A stretch of DNA of 64,000 nt from Mya arenaria (GCF_026914265.1 NC_069125.1:1161556-1225555), one strand, 5' to 3'; numbered from the stretch's first letter, positions 27,301 through 36,440 are shown. Notes: generated by a model not told the origin, from the sequence alone. Numbers and translations: made by a program.

Positions 27301-30300
27301 ATAACTTGTCTTAACAATGATTATTGATTAAAGTAGATCTAAGTTTGACAAGGACGTGAGGGTTGAACTTGATATATATTCATACCAGTATTATTTGAAC
27401 AAAATTATGCAAAGCATTTCCTCAACGAATAGCCGAACTCTCCATTAATATATCTTAAATATTAATAGGTTGTTTTTTACTAGTAATTCATCATTTAAAA
27501 TTTATAATGTAGAGTTATGTGTACTGTCATTAAATTAGCTTTGCATATGAATTCAAAAAAACAACCATTAAACTGAATGATGGGTAAAATGAATAATACA
27601 ACATCATTTAATTTCATAGAATATAGAATATACATGTACTAAGGTCACATAACACTAAATTTGTATATGCATTATGGAGGGGAAAGCCACTAAACGAATA
27701 AATATGGACCAAGTTAGTGATATTTCAAACCAGCATTAAAAAAGCTTCACAATTAAAGGTCAGCCTACTAAAACATAGTCAACATTTCAACTCTCAAAAT
27801 AATCAATGCCACCTTTGATTTTTTTTTGCCAAGCTATGAACTGAATTTGTTTGGACAAGCTCCATTGAACCAGCCCTATTAAACCAACCCTGCATTCAGC
27901 AAAGGCTTTTGCAGCTACATTTGCCATTTGGGTCCCCGCTTGCAGTGTATCTGCTGTGATGCAACGGGTATACCAAACAGTTAGCTAACATAAGCTAACA
28001 TGAGTGACATGTAGCCAACTGGACTCAGGGCAGAATTATCCCATAGTTATGTTCTGATTACACTTTTTAAAGTTATAAAAAAAAACAAAAAACAATTATT
28101 GTCCAAAAATCGGGGCAAAAACATCATCAATAAATTTTGATCTCATCTTAATATCATTATACCCCCTCCCACAACAAAAATAACAATATGCGGCCACAAA
28201 ACAAATAATTTTTCAAAAACAGCTCAAACATTATAATTCTTAAAACCTCGCTCAAGAATACTTACTCTCTGCCGTTGTGGGGAGTTTTTCTATCTGGACA
28301 TTCAGATTAAGCAGCTTATGGTCGTAGAACGCCTTAAGTTTGTTCATATCTTGTTCCAGTTTGGCGTTGCTGACCTTCTCTTGTTCGTACTGCTCCTGCA
28401 TCTCGGCCAGTTTACGGTCATACTCCTGTAAAAAACAACTCAATATTACACACAAACAAAGAATTATGGATGAAAGGAAATAGCTCGAGTTGTAGTAAAC
28501 TCAGTCTATGCAAAATGCACTAGCCAATAGGACTCAGAGGCCTTTTGAAATATTCTTGGCCATAGAAATTCCAATACAGCACAGCAGGACTCAGGGCTTG
28601 TACTTCTATTGATATTTTACATAACTTAAGGGATTTTTTTATTTCTTTTAAATCAATCGTCCAATCAAACTGTACCTCTTTGATTTTTTCCTTCTCGTCT
28701 TCCAGTTCAACTCTGGCAGAATCATCGCTGCTCTTTCCTGCTGCCGGGGCTGCAACCTCACCTGACACTGAACAGAGAGAGGGCCGTTAAAATTTACCCA
28801 CAATTCCCACACAACTGAGACCAATATTACAAAAAATATTCTAAAAAAAGTATTCTATTCTAAAAAGACATTCCAATTACTATTACTGCTACATTATATT
28901 ACATTGGCCCAAGATTGTCAGATGACAATCCTTAAGTGTTTTTCACTGATCAAAAATGGTATTTATGCACACAAATGTAGATGACAACTAACATTGCTCT
29001 GCTCAATGCAGGTCATGTAAAAAATTGTCCTGTTTTACTGCATAAGAAAATATAAAAAAGCAACATTCATCCCACCATGATATCAACTTTTAGCCTGATT
29101 TACTATGAGTCCACAAAACTTTAACTCTACATCATACAATACAGGAATTATAACTTCATAATCAATATGTTTCATTGAATGGTTAATCTATTCAAATGCC
29201 CCAGCCCCCAAATTATATAAATTGGCTCAAATCAGAAACTAAAGACCCCCATAATATCATCAGATATTTATTTTACCTTGAAATCCCCCTTCTGGCATAG
29301 GGATTTGCCCCATCAACATGGCTTTTAGGCGTTCAATCTCCTCCTGGTATTGTCGTAAGAGGGCATCTTTCGGGTCTTCATTGATCTTGGGCTTGTTTTT
29401 AATATTCTTCGCTCGGTTCGCGTAACGCAGCGTGCTCAAAGTCTCGTCATAGTTGTTGTCAGCGGGGGACAGACATGCAACCATCAGCGTCTTTGTGTTT
29501 CCACCGAGGGAGTCTTGAAGTAGACGCGTCAGTTTTGAGTCACGATATGGGATGTGTTTTGACTTGCCGTCAACAAGGGAAGAGATTACATTACCAAGGG
29601 CTGACAGGGACAAGTTGATCTTGGTCGCCTCTTTTAGTCGACCACCAGTGGCACCTGTAAATTTAAAATTGGATATTCAGAACATTATCATGTCATTTCT
29701 TTATGTTGTATGTTTTTTTTAATCTTTCAACGTATTCTCTTTTATATATAAATCAGTAACATTGTGTAACATAATTACATTTGGTGTCTCAAGTCTGTTT
29801 TGGGGGTTAGTTGCACTCTCACAGATTGACTGTTTTGACAACTTTTTTATTTTTGGTCATGGAATGAGCCAACTGTTGCGTAAATGTCTCAAAACCAGTG
29901 ATACAAGACTGGTGACAAAAGATCAGATTACATAGTTATGTTCAAAAAGTGATAGTTTATGGTTAAAATGCGTTACTGACACTTTAAGAAAAATAAATTT
30001 TTCGGCAGTTTCCCTAACAATTGAGATCTGTTCTATTTTGAGTTTTCTTATATGACTGTATGGAAGGCATTGATACCTAAATCAGCTGATTCTGAGACAA
30101 AAACTAAAAAAAGTCAAAACTGTCAATCTGTGAGAGTGCCACTTTAAGTTAAGTTTATCAGTTTTACTTTATACAAACAGGTACAAACTTCACCAGACAT
30201 ACTGCATCACTTTAATGAATAAATACTGTGACAGAATACAATAATTTGTTAATACACACGCTGTTTTCCGACAGTAGCATAATGTTCTTAAACTAATCAA

Positions 30301-33300
30301 CTTCTGCATTTCATATCAACTGACCTGTTTTTGCCTGTCTTTCGCTCCCAGCAAGATCCACGAGGTTGAGTTTTCCCGCTCGTATGTGTTCCTCCCCCTC
30401 CTCGTCCGGGGTCATCATCTCAAGATTAATCGTGAAAATCGAGTGACTGCGGGAAGATTCGGCATTCATCAACGTGGCCCCAGTTGATCGATTTCTCCAA
30501 CCTCGTTCCATTATTTTGTTACATTCTACTACATTGTGAACGGGAACTGACGAGAGACCTAGAAATCAAGAATGTTTCATTTGTTTTGTTTTTATATAAC
30601 TTAAAAAAAAAATGAACACTGCTTATGGATGCCAACAATAAATAATTTGTAGATTAATACAGGATGATGGTTTGTTTCAGAGTAATATCACAATATATTT
30701 CACTGAGTGAGTAACTGAGCACCATAAGTTATATTTCACATAACAAGTGAAATATTTACTTATGGTTTTCATGAGGTGAAATATTTTGAGCTCATACACT
30801 GAAACAAACTATTTTTGTATTTATCTTATGCCTAAAAAGGATACAAAATGACAGATAATTGAATGCGAATGTATTGTCATTCCAGAATTAATGTCACTGA
30901 AATTTTGTAATGAACAAGCCCGAATTTTTACACTAGTGTTTGGCATCAAAACTGGTCAACAAGCCCAAGCTTTATTAAGTCCAGAATTTGAGCAAGTCCA
31001 AAAAGCATTTTACCAGACTATAGGGCTTGCAGGGTTGGGCATATTTCTTTCACTGTAGATATTGATATTATCTCTTACCATTGACATAGACGCCTTTCTC
31101 AGGATGCTCGTGAAGATCAAGTTTTGCTTTGACATCTTTTCCGAGCAAGTCCCGAATTTCTTCGTTGTAAATCTCACAGTATGACGCATGAATGAGAAAC
31201 TTGGTGGTGTCCGCACAAGACACGGTCTCAAAAACATGATCAAAGGCCCTGAAAAATATTGTCATTTTAAAATTTCCTTTTAAATCATTACCAGGACAAA
31301 ATAATATGTATGAAAAAAACTGACTAAATAGCCCATTCTTGGTATGACATTTATTTTTATACTTCTTTTTCTGGTTGCACAGGAGGTCAAACAGCTAATG
31401 CCAACCCTAAACAACGAATAGCTTGGGTTCTATTGAAGTATGGGGGATTCATGCCCAAAAAAGGGTTAGCTGCACTCTCACAGATTTACCATTTTTACAA
31501 CTTTTTTATTTTTTGTCTTGGAAAGGGCAAATTTTTGCGCAAATATCTGCAAACCAATGATATAAGACTGTTGACAAAAGATCAGATCGCAGATTTGCAT
31601 ATTTCCGTTCGAAAATTAATGTTTTATGGCTTAAACTGTTACTAACGGTTTAAGAACAATTTAGAGCTGTCACAGAGACATCATTAAATCATTAAATTCC
31701 TATGATTTTGATGAAAATGTTCGAGCAAAAAAACAACAATCTTTACATTACTGTACAATAGTCTAAACGTAAAAACTGTCAATCCAATTCACAGTAAATG
31801 CTGAACTTTAGAACCCCTATTTACAATATTATTATGAGGCATGATTTTCACTCTTTTCCAGCTATAAATGATTCAGGTTGAAATGGTGCAATTTTCAGTT
31901 TTGAGCTTACTTGAATGACTTACTATGAAATTATTTTAGCTTAATCCTAAAATGTGATTGATTTGCAAGTTGTTTTGTTAAGGAATGAAAAATATGTTTC
32001 TGAAACACTGTATCAACATTCATTTAATGCTGCACTCCCACAGATTGACAGTTTTGACAACTTATCATTTTTTGGTTTGGAATTAGCCGATTTTTGCAAA
32101 AATGCATGGAAACCAGTGATATAAGACTGCTGACAAAAGATCAGATCGCAGGTTTTTCACATTTATGTTCAAAAATTGATGTTTTATGCATTTTTCTTAA
32201 AGTCCTAGTAATGCTTTAAGCCATAAAATATTAATTTTCAAACGGTTATATGAAAAACTGTGATCTGATCTTTTGTCAGTAGTCTTTCATCACTGATTTT
32301 CAGATATTTATGCAAAATTGGCTCATTCAAAGACAACTGAAAAATTAAAAAGTTGTCAAAACGTTAAATCTGTGAGAGTGTAGCTTTAAAACATTTCTGG
32401 AGATCTCTGATAATTTAAGGTCTTACCTAGGAATGATGCCTCGTTGTGTGGGCGGGTCAGGGATACCCTGCATAGTGAATGACTTTCCACATCCTGTCTG
32501 ACCATAGGCAAATATAGTGCCATTGTAGCCCTCAGTTACTCCCTGAAACATTTCATGATAAAAATAAATATCTATTTTCTTTTTAAGAATTCAGATTGAA
32601 TATACTAGTGATTTGGGGGCCAATGTTTGGATGTATATAAAGACAGTCCTCCAGCTAAACCTAAACAGTAGGGTGGGGCACCCCTGCTGCCCTTTTCCAG
32701 CACCCTGATGCCTTTTACTACACCCTGCTGTGCCCTTTTGTTTGACAGAGCCAGTTTTCAGAAATAAAAATAATAAATACCTGGTATACTTAATTTTGAC
32801 ACTCAAGTAAAGATAACAATTAACAGCTAAGGTAAGGCACATTTAATGCCCATCAAAAGTGCCCTTTTAGGCTTTTTGACCGTAGCACCCTGCCCTTTTG
32901 GAGCACTGTGAAGATAAATTTATAATTTATAAATTTCCCCCAATTTTGGTGTCAATATACCCCATTAGGTTTTCCTGTATCAATATAATTTTATTTTTTA
33001 CATCTGATAAAGATTAGAGATAAAAAAAAGCTTAAAAGCTTTCTGATGTTTTTTAAACCCATAGCAAAAAAAGTTTTTATCATTTTGTACTACACTTAAT
33101 CAAAATTTGCTGGTTGGTGCACAGGTGTATAGAGAATGGCTGTTGATTGGCTCACGATGCTTTATAGAAATGTCAATCATACCCCTTATCTGAATGTGAA
33201 TCGACAGTGCATGAGTTATGATCAACATCCTATTAGGAGTATTAAAACCTTATCAATGGTTATGAATACTACCTTACATCAAAGGCTGTTGGAATATTTA

Positions 33301-35221
33301 TGAGCAATTAGGACTTCAAAATGAAATCAATTGGATGATATTGTACATATCATACAGAGTATGTGTTATTGATTTAGGAAGTTGAGACAGCTTTTGTTGA
33401 CAGTTATGCCATGTGCATTTGTTAACAGGTTATTTCCAATGGCTATATGACTTTAAAGAATCCAGTTATTGGGTTCACTAACATATATCTGACACATCCC
33501 CAAATTTATATGACACACACTAGTGGAACTAGAGGGGGGATGGGGGGCTAAAATCGTTCAAGGTTACTCTTTTTTTAATATAGGACAAAAAAAGGTAATA
33601 AAATACGCCCAAAATGTACCATTTCAAACTAGAAGATGTTAATTTTGTTAGGGAAATACTCCAAAAAACCCTGGCAACACTTCTTAGGGAGGATTCTGCC
33701 CCCTTTGAAGTCAAATCCTGGATCAGCCCTGAATCATATGATCTGGATTAAGCGTTGTTTACGTAATAAAAATTATCCTTTTGACAGGCCATGGCCCAAT
33801 TCCCCTATGCAAGAAAGACTAGTTTGAGAAAAGGTCTAGGGCCAACACACTATCTTTTAAATACTGAATGAGGGAAGGTGGATTTTTTTATTCTATCCTT
33901 TATATTACCTTTATTTTATTTAATCTAGACTAAGCCTTTGTAACAGAGATATGATGTGGTTTCACACAACTTATGATACAATTGAGCAAATTAATGTAAG
34001 TTTAATTCTAAACATTTTGTAAGAAAAGAAAATGGGGAAGAGGAAGGATAAAAAATGAATGTGACTTAAAGGCTGTGTAACTCAACATTAGTACTCTATG
34101 AATCCCACTCTACACAGTACACATGTCAGGGTTTATCTTCACTATCATGAGAAATGCATCATTTTGACTAGCATTCCAATGTTATCTCAAAAAAAAATGT
34201 TAAAGAAGAAGAAAAAAGAATGTGATAAAGTTTGTTTTTTTAAATATCATACATCAACTCTTCCATACAAAAATGGTTTGGGACTCCAAATAATATTATT
34301 TTCAAAAAAGAAATTTGGAATTTTATTTTCACATTTGGGAAAATAACATAACTGTTCTTATTCTGGCGTTAAGATACAAAATGTAAAGAAATCTGATATA
34401 TTTAGAATGCCATCTAGAATGCAAGATCTACACTGACCCTATAGCAGGTATATATAAAAAAAAAAAAAAAAAAAAAAACAGCATAAACATATTTCTAAAA
34501 TGAGCAGTCTAAAGAAGTTACTATTAACTTATTAAGAATTATTGATTTTAACATGCAACTTATTTCTTAATAGATTATTTCATAGACAAATACATAAAAA
34601 CAAGTTTTAATGCAAACTAAAATGCTAAACTAAGTAAAATTAGGGTTTTAAAGCTCAAGAGTTAAGGATGGGTGCTGCATCTTGTCCTTATAATACATGA
34701 AAACAAGTTTTAATGCAAACTAAAATGTTAAACTGAGTAAAATTAGGGTTTTAAAGCTCAAGAGTTAAGGATGGGTGCTGCATCTGCCCTCATATAAAAC
34801 ATCTTTGGCCATTTGACTAAATATTACCTCATTTAAACAAAATGTGACCATTTCTCAAAAGTTCATAATGTTCAAAAAGCTTTACTAAAATGTTCCCTTT
34901 TCTCCCTTAAAGCACCTTGTTCCCTCTTGCAGCACTATGACCTTTTTAAAACCTGTCTAAAACCCTACTAAAAGTATATACCTCTACAAGTGGATATGCA
35001 ATTTCATTGTAAATGTTTTCTGTGGTTGAGTCTGTGAAGTAGGATCCGTCAAAAGTAAAGCTTTTTGGGGGAGCTTTTTTATCATTTGGGTTGGTTATTG
35101 CACATATCCCTCGATCACTGTCCATATTTAACACACAGTTACAGCTTAAATCCTTTTCACGCGTGTTCATTGGCCTGCAACGAACAATCACCTTTACGCA
35201 CTCGCCACCTGGTGCCGCCAT
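9077..35221 (-). CDS. KIF17: Kinesin-like protein KIF17 (kinesin-2, OSM-3 type), 20 coding exons, complete
   Basis: A plus-end-directed microtubule motor. Known KIF17/OSM-3 proteins are homodimeric kinesin-2 motors for intraflagellar transport in cilia and, in vertebrate neurons, dendritic cargo. The spliced product is about 1036 aa (human about 1029). The motor domain occupies residues about 5-345: P-loop GQTGCGKS at 94-101, switch I NAESSRSH at 207-214, switch [10 protein letters not shown] at 241-248, then the neck [10 protein letters not shown] and a coiled coil. A less conserved Q/P-rich linker (about 500-735) leads to a second coiled coil and the family tail signature [10 protein letters not shown]...WDEDE (exon 17). 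The tail ends in a lysine-rich stretch, KKEKKKKR. All exon phases join without a break. Start chosen at MAAPGGE, directly before the conserved VKVIVRCRP strand. The P-loop has Cys where human has Ser. Introns hold many MITEs. Confidence 0.95.
9406..9537. mobile_element. Pogo-like MITE (family E), complete, TA target
   Basis: A 132-bp element flanked by TA on both sides. Termini CAGTCGAAACCTGTTGGCTCGA and the inverted AACAGGTTTCGACTG form good inverted repeats. CAGT...ACTG ends with a TA duplication suggest the Tc1/mariner-pogo group. It lies in KIF17 intron 19, close to exon 20. Confidence 0.75.
10233..10320 (-). CDS. KIF17: KIF17 exon 19, tail
   Basis: Residues 923-952: [20 protein letters not shown], comparable to the tail segment around NYFRSKRASQ in human. 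Acceptor CACATTTCAG, donor GTACGT, ends phase 1. Confidence 0.88.
10688..10846. mobile_element. MITE family H, copy 1
   Basis: The left end GTTTGTTTCAGTGTA and right end CACTGAAACAAAC are inverted repeats. A second copy is at 30670-30809, where the interior CCTCATGAAAACC appears inverted. No coding capacity. Confidence 0.6.
11193..11315. repeat. Foldback repeat in KIF17 intron 18
   Basis: The arms GTTAAGTAGGTGGCCCCATA and, reversed, GTAAGGAGGTGAACCAATA pair. Inner parts GGAAACCATAT and ATATGGTTTCC also pair around a short centre. Fragments of the same arm occur at about 11035-11065 and 7434-7475. Confidence 0.65.
12577..12665 (-). CDS. KIF17: KIF17 exon 18, tail
   Basis: Residues 893-922: [19 protein letters not shown], then [10 protein letters not shown], comparable to the MEEDRYRL segment of vertebrate KIF17. 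Acceptor TTTCTAG, donor GTAAGT, ends phase 0. Confidence 0.9.
12905..13055 (-). repeat. tRNA-like SINE fragments
   Basis: On the minus strand GGGTTCGAGCCCCAC (13003-13017) is a good tRNA B-box and T-stem string. TGGTCTAATAG farther along resembles an A-box, but in the wrong order for a single tRNA. I read this as adjoining fragments of tRNA-derived SINEs, not a functional tRNA. Confidence 0.35.
13110..13371 (-). CDS. KIF17: KIF17 exon 17, conserved tail signature
   Basis: Residues 806-893. [31 protein letters not shown] and [13 protein letters not shown] are the strongest family signature outside the motor, shared with KIF17 and OSM-3. Acceptor TGTTTTCAG, donor GTAGGG, ends phase 1. Confidence 0.96.
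13608..13714 (-). CDS. KIF17: KIF17 exon 16
   Basis: Residues 770-805. [20 protein letters not shown] parallels the vertebrate VYDSIQEEVRAKSKLLEKM. Acceptor TATTGCAG, donor GTGTGA, ends phase 0. Confidence 0.93.
14233..14555. mobile_element. MITE family A, copy 1, TTAA target
   Basis: A 323-bp foldback flanked by TTAA (14229-14232 and 14556-14559). It begins AGATGCACTCTCACAGATT and ends AATCTGTGAGAGTGCAGCTA. The long arms continue through GTTTTGACAACTTTTTT. No ORF. Other copies lie in KIF17 introns. It ends 21 nt from exon 15. Confidence 0.85.
14577..14685 (-). CDS. KIF17: KIF17 exon 15, coiled coil with MVGGE motif
   Basis: Residues 734-770. [14 protein letters not shown] and [10 protein letters not shown] match the vertebrate MVGGE...RYADERRKQL segment. 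Acceptor GCTAATAG, donor GTAAGT, ends phase 1. A family A MITE begins 21 nt inside the following intron. Confidence 0.93.
15163..15273 (+). repeat. 18-bp minisatellite, about six copies
   Basis: The unit GTTGTTAACTTTCAAATC is repeated with single-base differences (TTTTAAATC, TTCCAAATC, TTTCAAATT). Intronic in KIF17. Confidence 0.9.
15503..15690 (-). CDS. KIF17: KIF17 exon 14, linker into second coiled coil
   Basis: Residues about 671-733. A proline-rich region ([16 protein letters not shown]) is followed by [17 protein letters not shown], which begins coiled coil. Acceptor GTTCTCCAG, donor GTGTGC, ends phase 0. Confidence 0.88.
15737..15876 (+). repeat. 70-bp direct tandem duplication
   Basis: Two almost identical 70-bp units (15737-15806, 15807-15876), each starting GATTTTCTGCTTTAATACAT and ending CCTTCAGAAATTG. 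Only one or two bases differ, so the duplication is recent. It starts about 46 bp upstream of KIF17 exon 14 on the minus strand. Confidence 0.92.
16606..16780 (-). CDS. KIF17: KIF17 exon 13, linker
   Basis: Residues about 613-671, rich in S, Q and P ([30 protein letters not shown]). Acceptor TACTCGCAG, donor GTGAGG, ends phase 1. Richer in GC than its flanks. Confidence 0.85.
17200..17272 (-). repeat. tRNA-derived SINE relic
   Basis: On the minus strand an A-box-like GGCCAAGTGGTAAGCA (17259-17244) is followed about 40 nt later by a B-box-like GGTCCTGTGTTTAATCC (17222-17206). Order and spacing fit a tRNA-headed SINE, but the B-box has decayed. Confidence 0.45.
17407..17438 (-). CDS. KIF17: KIF17 exon 12, 32-nt small exon
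   Basis: Encodes [11 protein letters not shown]. Acceptor TGTATTTCAG, donor GTGAGT. It converts phase 1 to phase 0, as exon 13 requires, so unlike exon 9 it is needed for the frame. Confidence 0.8.
17744..17858 (-). CDS. KIF17: KIF17 exon 11, linker
   Basis: Residues about 564-602: [19 protein letters not shown], then [16 protein letters not shown]. Acceptor ATACTGTAG, donor GTAGAG, ends phase 1. Confidence 0.85.
18245..18402 (-). CDS. KIF17: KIF17 exon 10, linker
   Basis: Residues about 511-563: [26 protein letters not shown], then [18 protein letters not shown]. The acceptor is CATTTAAAG and the donor GTTGAT is weak, but it gives the phase 0 needed by exon 11. Low-complexity linker. Confidence 0.8.
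18720..18896. mobile_element. MITE family A, left half only (copy 2)
   Basis: Follows TTAA and begins AGCTTCACTCACACAGATGG. It matches other family A copies up to TTTCGAACG, then switches into a different foldback. The right half is not seen. Confidence 0.6.
18900..19478. repeat. Foldback element with long arms
   Basis: The arm around 18918-18963 (GCGGGCAATCATTGGAGCC, ATAACATTTTGTTAT, TGAAAATGCTCCAA) is repeated inverted at about 19412-19470. The inner segment has its own small palindrome (TTTAGCTTAGCTAAAGC, about 19344). It joins directly to the broken family A copy. Confidence 0.75.
20944..21302. mobile_element. MITE family A, copy 3
   Basis: Starts after TTAA with AAGCTGCACTCTCACAGATT and ends AATCTGTGAGAGTGCAGCA. 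The arms include GACCGTTTTGACAATTTTTT. The right-hand TTAA is not preserved. Located in the large KIF17 intron 9. Confidence 0.8.
22031..22128. repeat. Small inverted repeat
   Basis: The arms at 22031-22057 (AGTATGGTGGC...TGCCATTTC) and 22103-22128 (GAAATGGCA...GCCACCATACT) pair across a 45-bp centre. The flanks are AT-rich with further weak pairing. Probably a short MITE core. Confidence 0.65.
22825..22851 (-). CDS. KIF17: KIF17 27-nt microexon (exon 9)
   Basis: Encodes EMADWDGE between phase-1 boundaries. Acceptor TTTTAG, donor GTGAGT, both in good context. Exons 8 and 10 also join in phase without it, so it may be optional. Supported only by splice sites and phase. Confidence 0.5.
23003..23153 (+). 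repeat. 21-22-bp minisatellite, about seven copies
   Basis: The unit is approximately AAAACTCCCAGGGATATTGAC, repeated from 23003 with substitutions. It is translatable in one frame as a repeating LPGILTK peptide, but no coding context exists. KIF17 intron 8, about 150 bp before exon 9. Confidence 0.85.
24183..24408. repeat. Two tandem copies of a 110-bp foldback
   Basis: Each copy begins ACACACCTGCTA...CACACCT and ends AGGTG...AGCAGGTGTG or a derivative. Copy 1 is at about 24183-24281 and copy 2 at about 24296-24408. The inner sequence GACAGTGCTTYRGTTRAATTCAAG-like is shared. The second copy is more diverged at its right end. Confidence 0.75.
25168..25193. repeat. (AT)n microsatellite
   Basis: A run of alternating A and T of about 24 bp in KIF17 intron 8. 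Confidence 0.9.
26755..26868 (-). CDS. KIF17: KIF17 exon 8
   Basis: Residues 464-502, including [17 protein letters not shown] and [14 protein letters not shown]. The acceptor is TCAACAG. Two donors 6 nt apart keep phase 1: GTAAAG (used here) and GTGATT, which would extend the exon to 26749 and add two residues. Confidence 0.8.
28266..28425 (-). CDS. KIF17: KIF17 exon 7, coiled coil
   Basis: Residues 411-464. [20 protein letters not shown] is a heptad-like coiled coil similar to the corresponding vertebrate segment. Acceptor TTTTTTACAG, donor GTAAGT, ends phase 1. Confidence 0.92.
28676..28767 (-). CDS. KIF17: KIF17 exon 6
   Basis: Residues 380-410, [14 protein letters not shown] then an acidic-basic stretch ([11 protein letters not shown]) leading into coiled coil. 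Acceptor CTGTTCAG, donor GTACAG, ends phase 0. Low family conservation, but the phase fits both neighbours. Confidence 0.88.
29277..29654 (-). CDS. KIF17: KIF17 exon 5, end of motor and neck
   Basis: Residues 254-380. Encodes [30 protein letters not shown] (microtubule-binding helix region), [13 protein letters not shown] and the neck [15 protein letters not shown]. Acceptor AATTTACAG, donor GTAAAA, ends phase 1. Confidence 0.95.
29811..30143. mobile_element. MITE family A, copy 4
   Basis: Left end after TTAG (mutated TTAA): TTGCACTCTCACAGATTGAC. Right end GTCAATCTGTGAGAGTGCCAC followed by TTTAA. About 333 bp, no ORF, in KIF17 intron 4. Confidence 0.8.
30325..30558 (-). CDS. KIF17: KIF17 exon 4, switch I and switch II
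   Basis: Residues 176-254. Holds [11 protein letters not shown] (switch I, 207-217) and [12 protein letters not shown] (switch II, 239-250). Acceptor GATTTCTAG, donor GTCAGT, ends phase 1. Confidence 0.95.
30670..30809. mobile_element. MITE family H, copy 2
   Basis: Terminal inverted repeats GTTTGTTTCAG and CACTGAAACAAAC, with inner inverted TATTTCAC and GTGAAATA motifs. Related to 10688-10846. Confidence 0.6.
31079..31248 (-). CDS. KIF17: KIF17 exon 3
   Basis: Residues 119-176. Encodes [24 protein letters not shown] and [11 protein letters not shown], all conserved in KIF17/OSM-3. Acceptor TTTTTCAG, donor GTAAGA, ends phase 1. Confidence 0.95.
31470..31800. mobile_element. MITE family A, copy 5, degraded right half
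   Basis: The left end CTGCACTCTCACAGATTTACC follows TTAG. The interior matches other copies through GATATAAGACTG and AGATCAGATCGCAG. The right end is only recognisable as AAAACTGTCAATCC near 31770. Confidence 0.65.
32028..32385. mobile_element. MITE family A, copy 6, TTAA target
   Basis: A 358-bp foldback with TTAA on both sides (32024-32027 and 32386-32389). Ends TGCTGCACTCCCACAGATTG and AATCTGTGAGAGTGTAGCT. It ends 41 nt from KIF17 exon 2. Confidence 0.85.
32427..32542 (-). CDS. KIF17: KIF17 exon 2, P-loop
   Basis: Residues 81-119. Carries the nucleotide-binding P-loop [13 protein letters not shown]. Acceptor TGTTTCAG, donor GTAAGA, ends phase 2. A family A MITE begins 41 nt into the downstream intron. 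Confidence 0.95.
32670..32900 (-). repeat. Degenerate GCACCCTG/GCCCTTTT repeat
   Basis: Short motifs such as CACCCTG and TGCCCTTTT recur irregularly (32680-32740 and 32860-32900). Similar text occurs at 34885-34945 and 51105-51345, so this is part of an interspersed family. Not coding. Confidence 0.55.
34450..34480. repeat. Poly(A) tract
   Basis: An uninterrupted run of more than 20 A on the plus strand in KIF17 intron 1. It could be the tail of a retroposed sequence, but no body is recognisable upstream. Confidence 0.9.
34591..34784 (+). repeat. Direct tandem duplication, 103-bp offset
   Basis: Copies at about 34591-34680 and 34694-34784 share CAAGTTTTAATGCAAACTAA and GGATGGGTGCTGCATCT with only a few differences. 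Recent duplication in KIF17 intron 1. Confidence 0.9.
34982..35221 (-). CDS. KIF17: KIF17 exon 1 (coding)
   Basis: Residues 1-80. Contains [16 protein letters not shown] (first motor strand) and SFTFDGSYF, ending YPLVE. ATG at 35221-35219. Donor GTATAT, phase 0. Upstream ATATTAGCAG suggests a 3' splice site of a 5' UTR intron a few bases before the ATG. Confidence 0.93.
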
Positions 35222-35955
35222 CTTTCTGCTAATATACAAAACATGAAGCATGTTAAAAATAATACATATGTAATATATACAATGTTTACTTAGTAATTAA
35301 TGTTATGCATTTATAATAAACATAATAATATTATCCTTTTATTAAAGAAGCAACATTGAAACTGTCAAGATGACAAAGGACCATCCCCATTATCAAAGAA
35401 ATACTTAAGTTACAATCTCAGTCTAAAATCTTTTTGGTCAATATTCTAAAGAAATATCACTGAAGTCAGAGCAAAAAATGTTCTTGAGTAATAGCCCAAA
35501 CTAAACATTTGTATTCAATTGATTTATCCATTACATATTACATTATATATTGATCTTGTTTAAATGTCACACAACAATTTTTATTGTAGAATAAACAAAT
35601 AATCATCCAGATTTTTTTTCTTTCCTTTTTCGTTATTTGCGAGTATTGAAATTTGAAATAATGCTCTCTGTTAAGTCAGAACTTAAGTAATTTTGTAATG
35701 GGCCAGGGTTTACTTTAGATGGGGTTTACTTTAATTTTAACTGTTTTAACCATAAAAGCAATTTTCAAAGATGGGATTCCACATTTATACCCATTAAAAT
35801 GAATTCCTTTGTGTAATGTTTCAGACTAAAAAAATATATGGCCAGTCCTGGGATTGAACAAAGTTAGGTACACTACCAGGTTACAGATTTAACCGGCCTG
35901 AATAACTCACATACACTCTGAGTCAATGTAAAAATCAGTAATGTGACACGGCCGC

Positions 35956-36009
35956 ATATTGATACATCCAATCTACAAACCCATATTGATACATCCAATC
36001 TACAAACCC
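35956..36009 (+). repeat. 27-bp perfect duplication
   Basis: The unit starting ATATTGATACATCC and ending CTACAAACCC is repeated twice. It adjoins the 3' side of the tRNA-like SINE on the minus strand and may be its tail. Confidence 0.9.
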
Positions 36010-36027
36010 ACAAAATTAATAAGTTTT

Positions 36028-36130
36028 CAGCAAGCCTGCGGATCAAACAAGGGACCACTCTAGACTACTGCTTGAAGTTGAAGCAGGAAGTCAGGTGCTC
36101 TACCAACTGTGAACTGGGCAAACAAGCCGG
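36028..36130 (-). repeat. tRNA-derived SINE
   Basis: On the minus strand CAGTTGGTAGAGCACCTG (36109-36092) is a good tRNA A-box, followed by CTTGTTTGATCCGC (36052-36039) as a B-box, about 70 nt overall. The start GCCCAGTTCACAG resembles the 5' end of a tRNA. It lies in the KIF17 5' UTR intron. Confidence 0.55.
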
Positions 36131-36368
36131 GATAGTTCACAAAACTACATACGTTTTCCCTTTATCAACTTGTGTAATATAACATTTTCACTGGAGGACA
36201 AACTGCAAACTCCAGCAGCTTGTTTTTTCTTTAGCAACTCCATCAGCTGTTGTAGTGTGCCAAATTGATAAAAGAATACAATAAAGCAACAAATAATTGG
36301 TTGGAAATTGCAAGTGTTTTGCTTATGAGAGTATTCAATTGTATGATAATTGAATAACCTATACTTAC

Positions 36369-36440
36369 ATACAAGCAGTACACTGACGGACACTCTTAAC
36401 AGTTTTTACAGAAACGTCAGCTCTTACTGGAACAAAATAT
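36369..36440 (-). other. KIF17: Probable KIF17 5' UTR exon
   Basis: A strong donor (CTTGTAT followed by GTAAGTAT) ends at 36369 on the minus strand, about 1.1 kb upstream of the coding start. A matching acceptor-like ATATTAGCAG lies just before the ATG at 35221. No ATG in the candidate exon opens a long frame. The 5' boundary is a guess; transcript evidence is needed. Confidence 0.4.
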
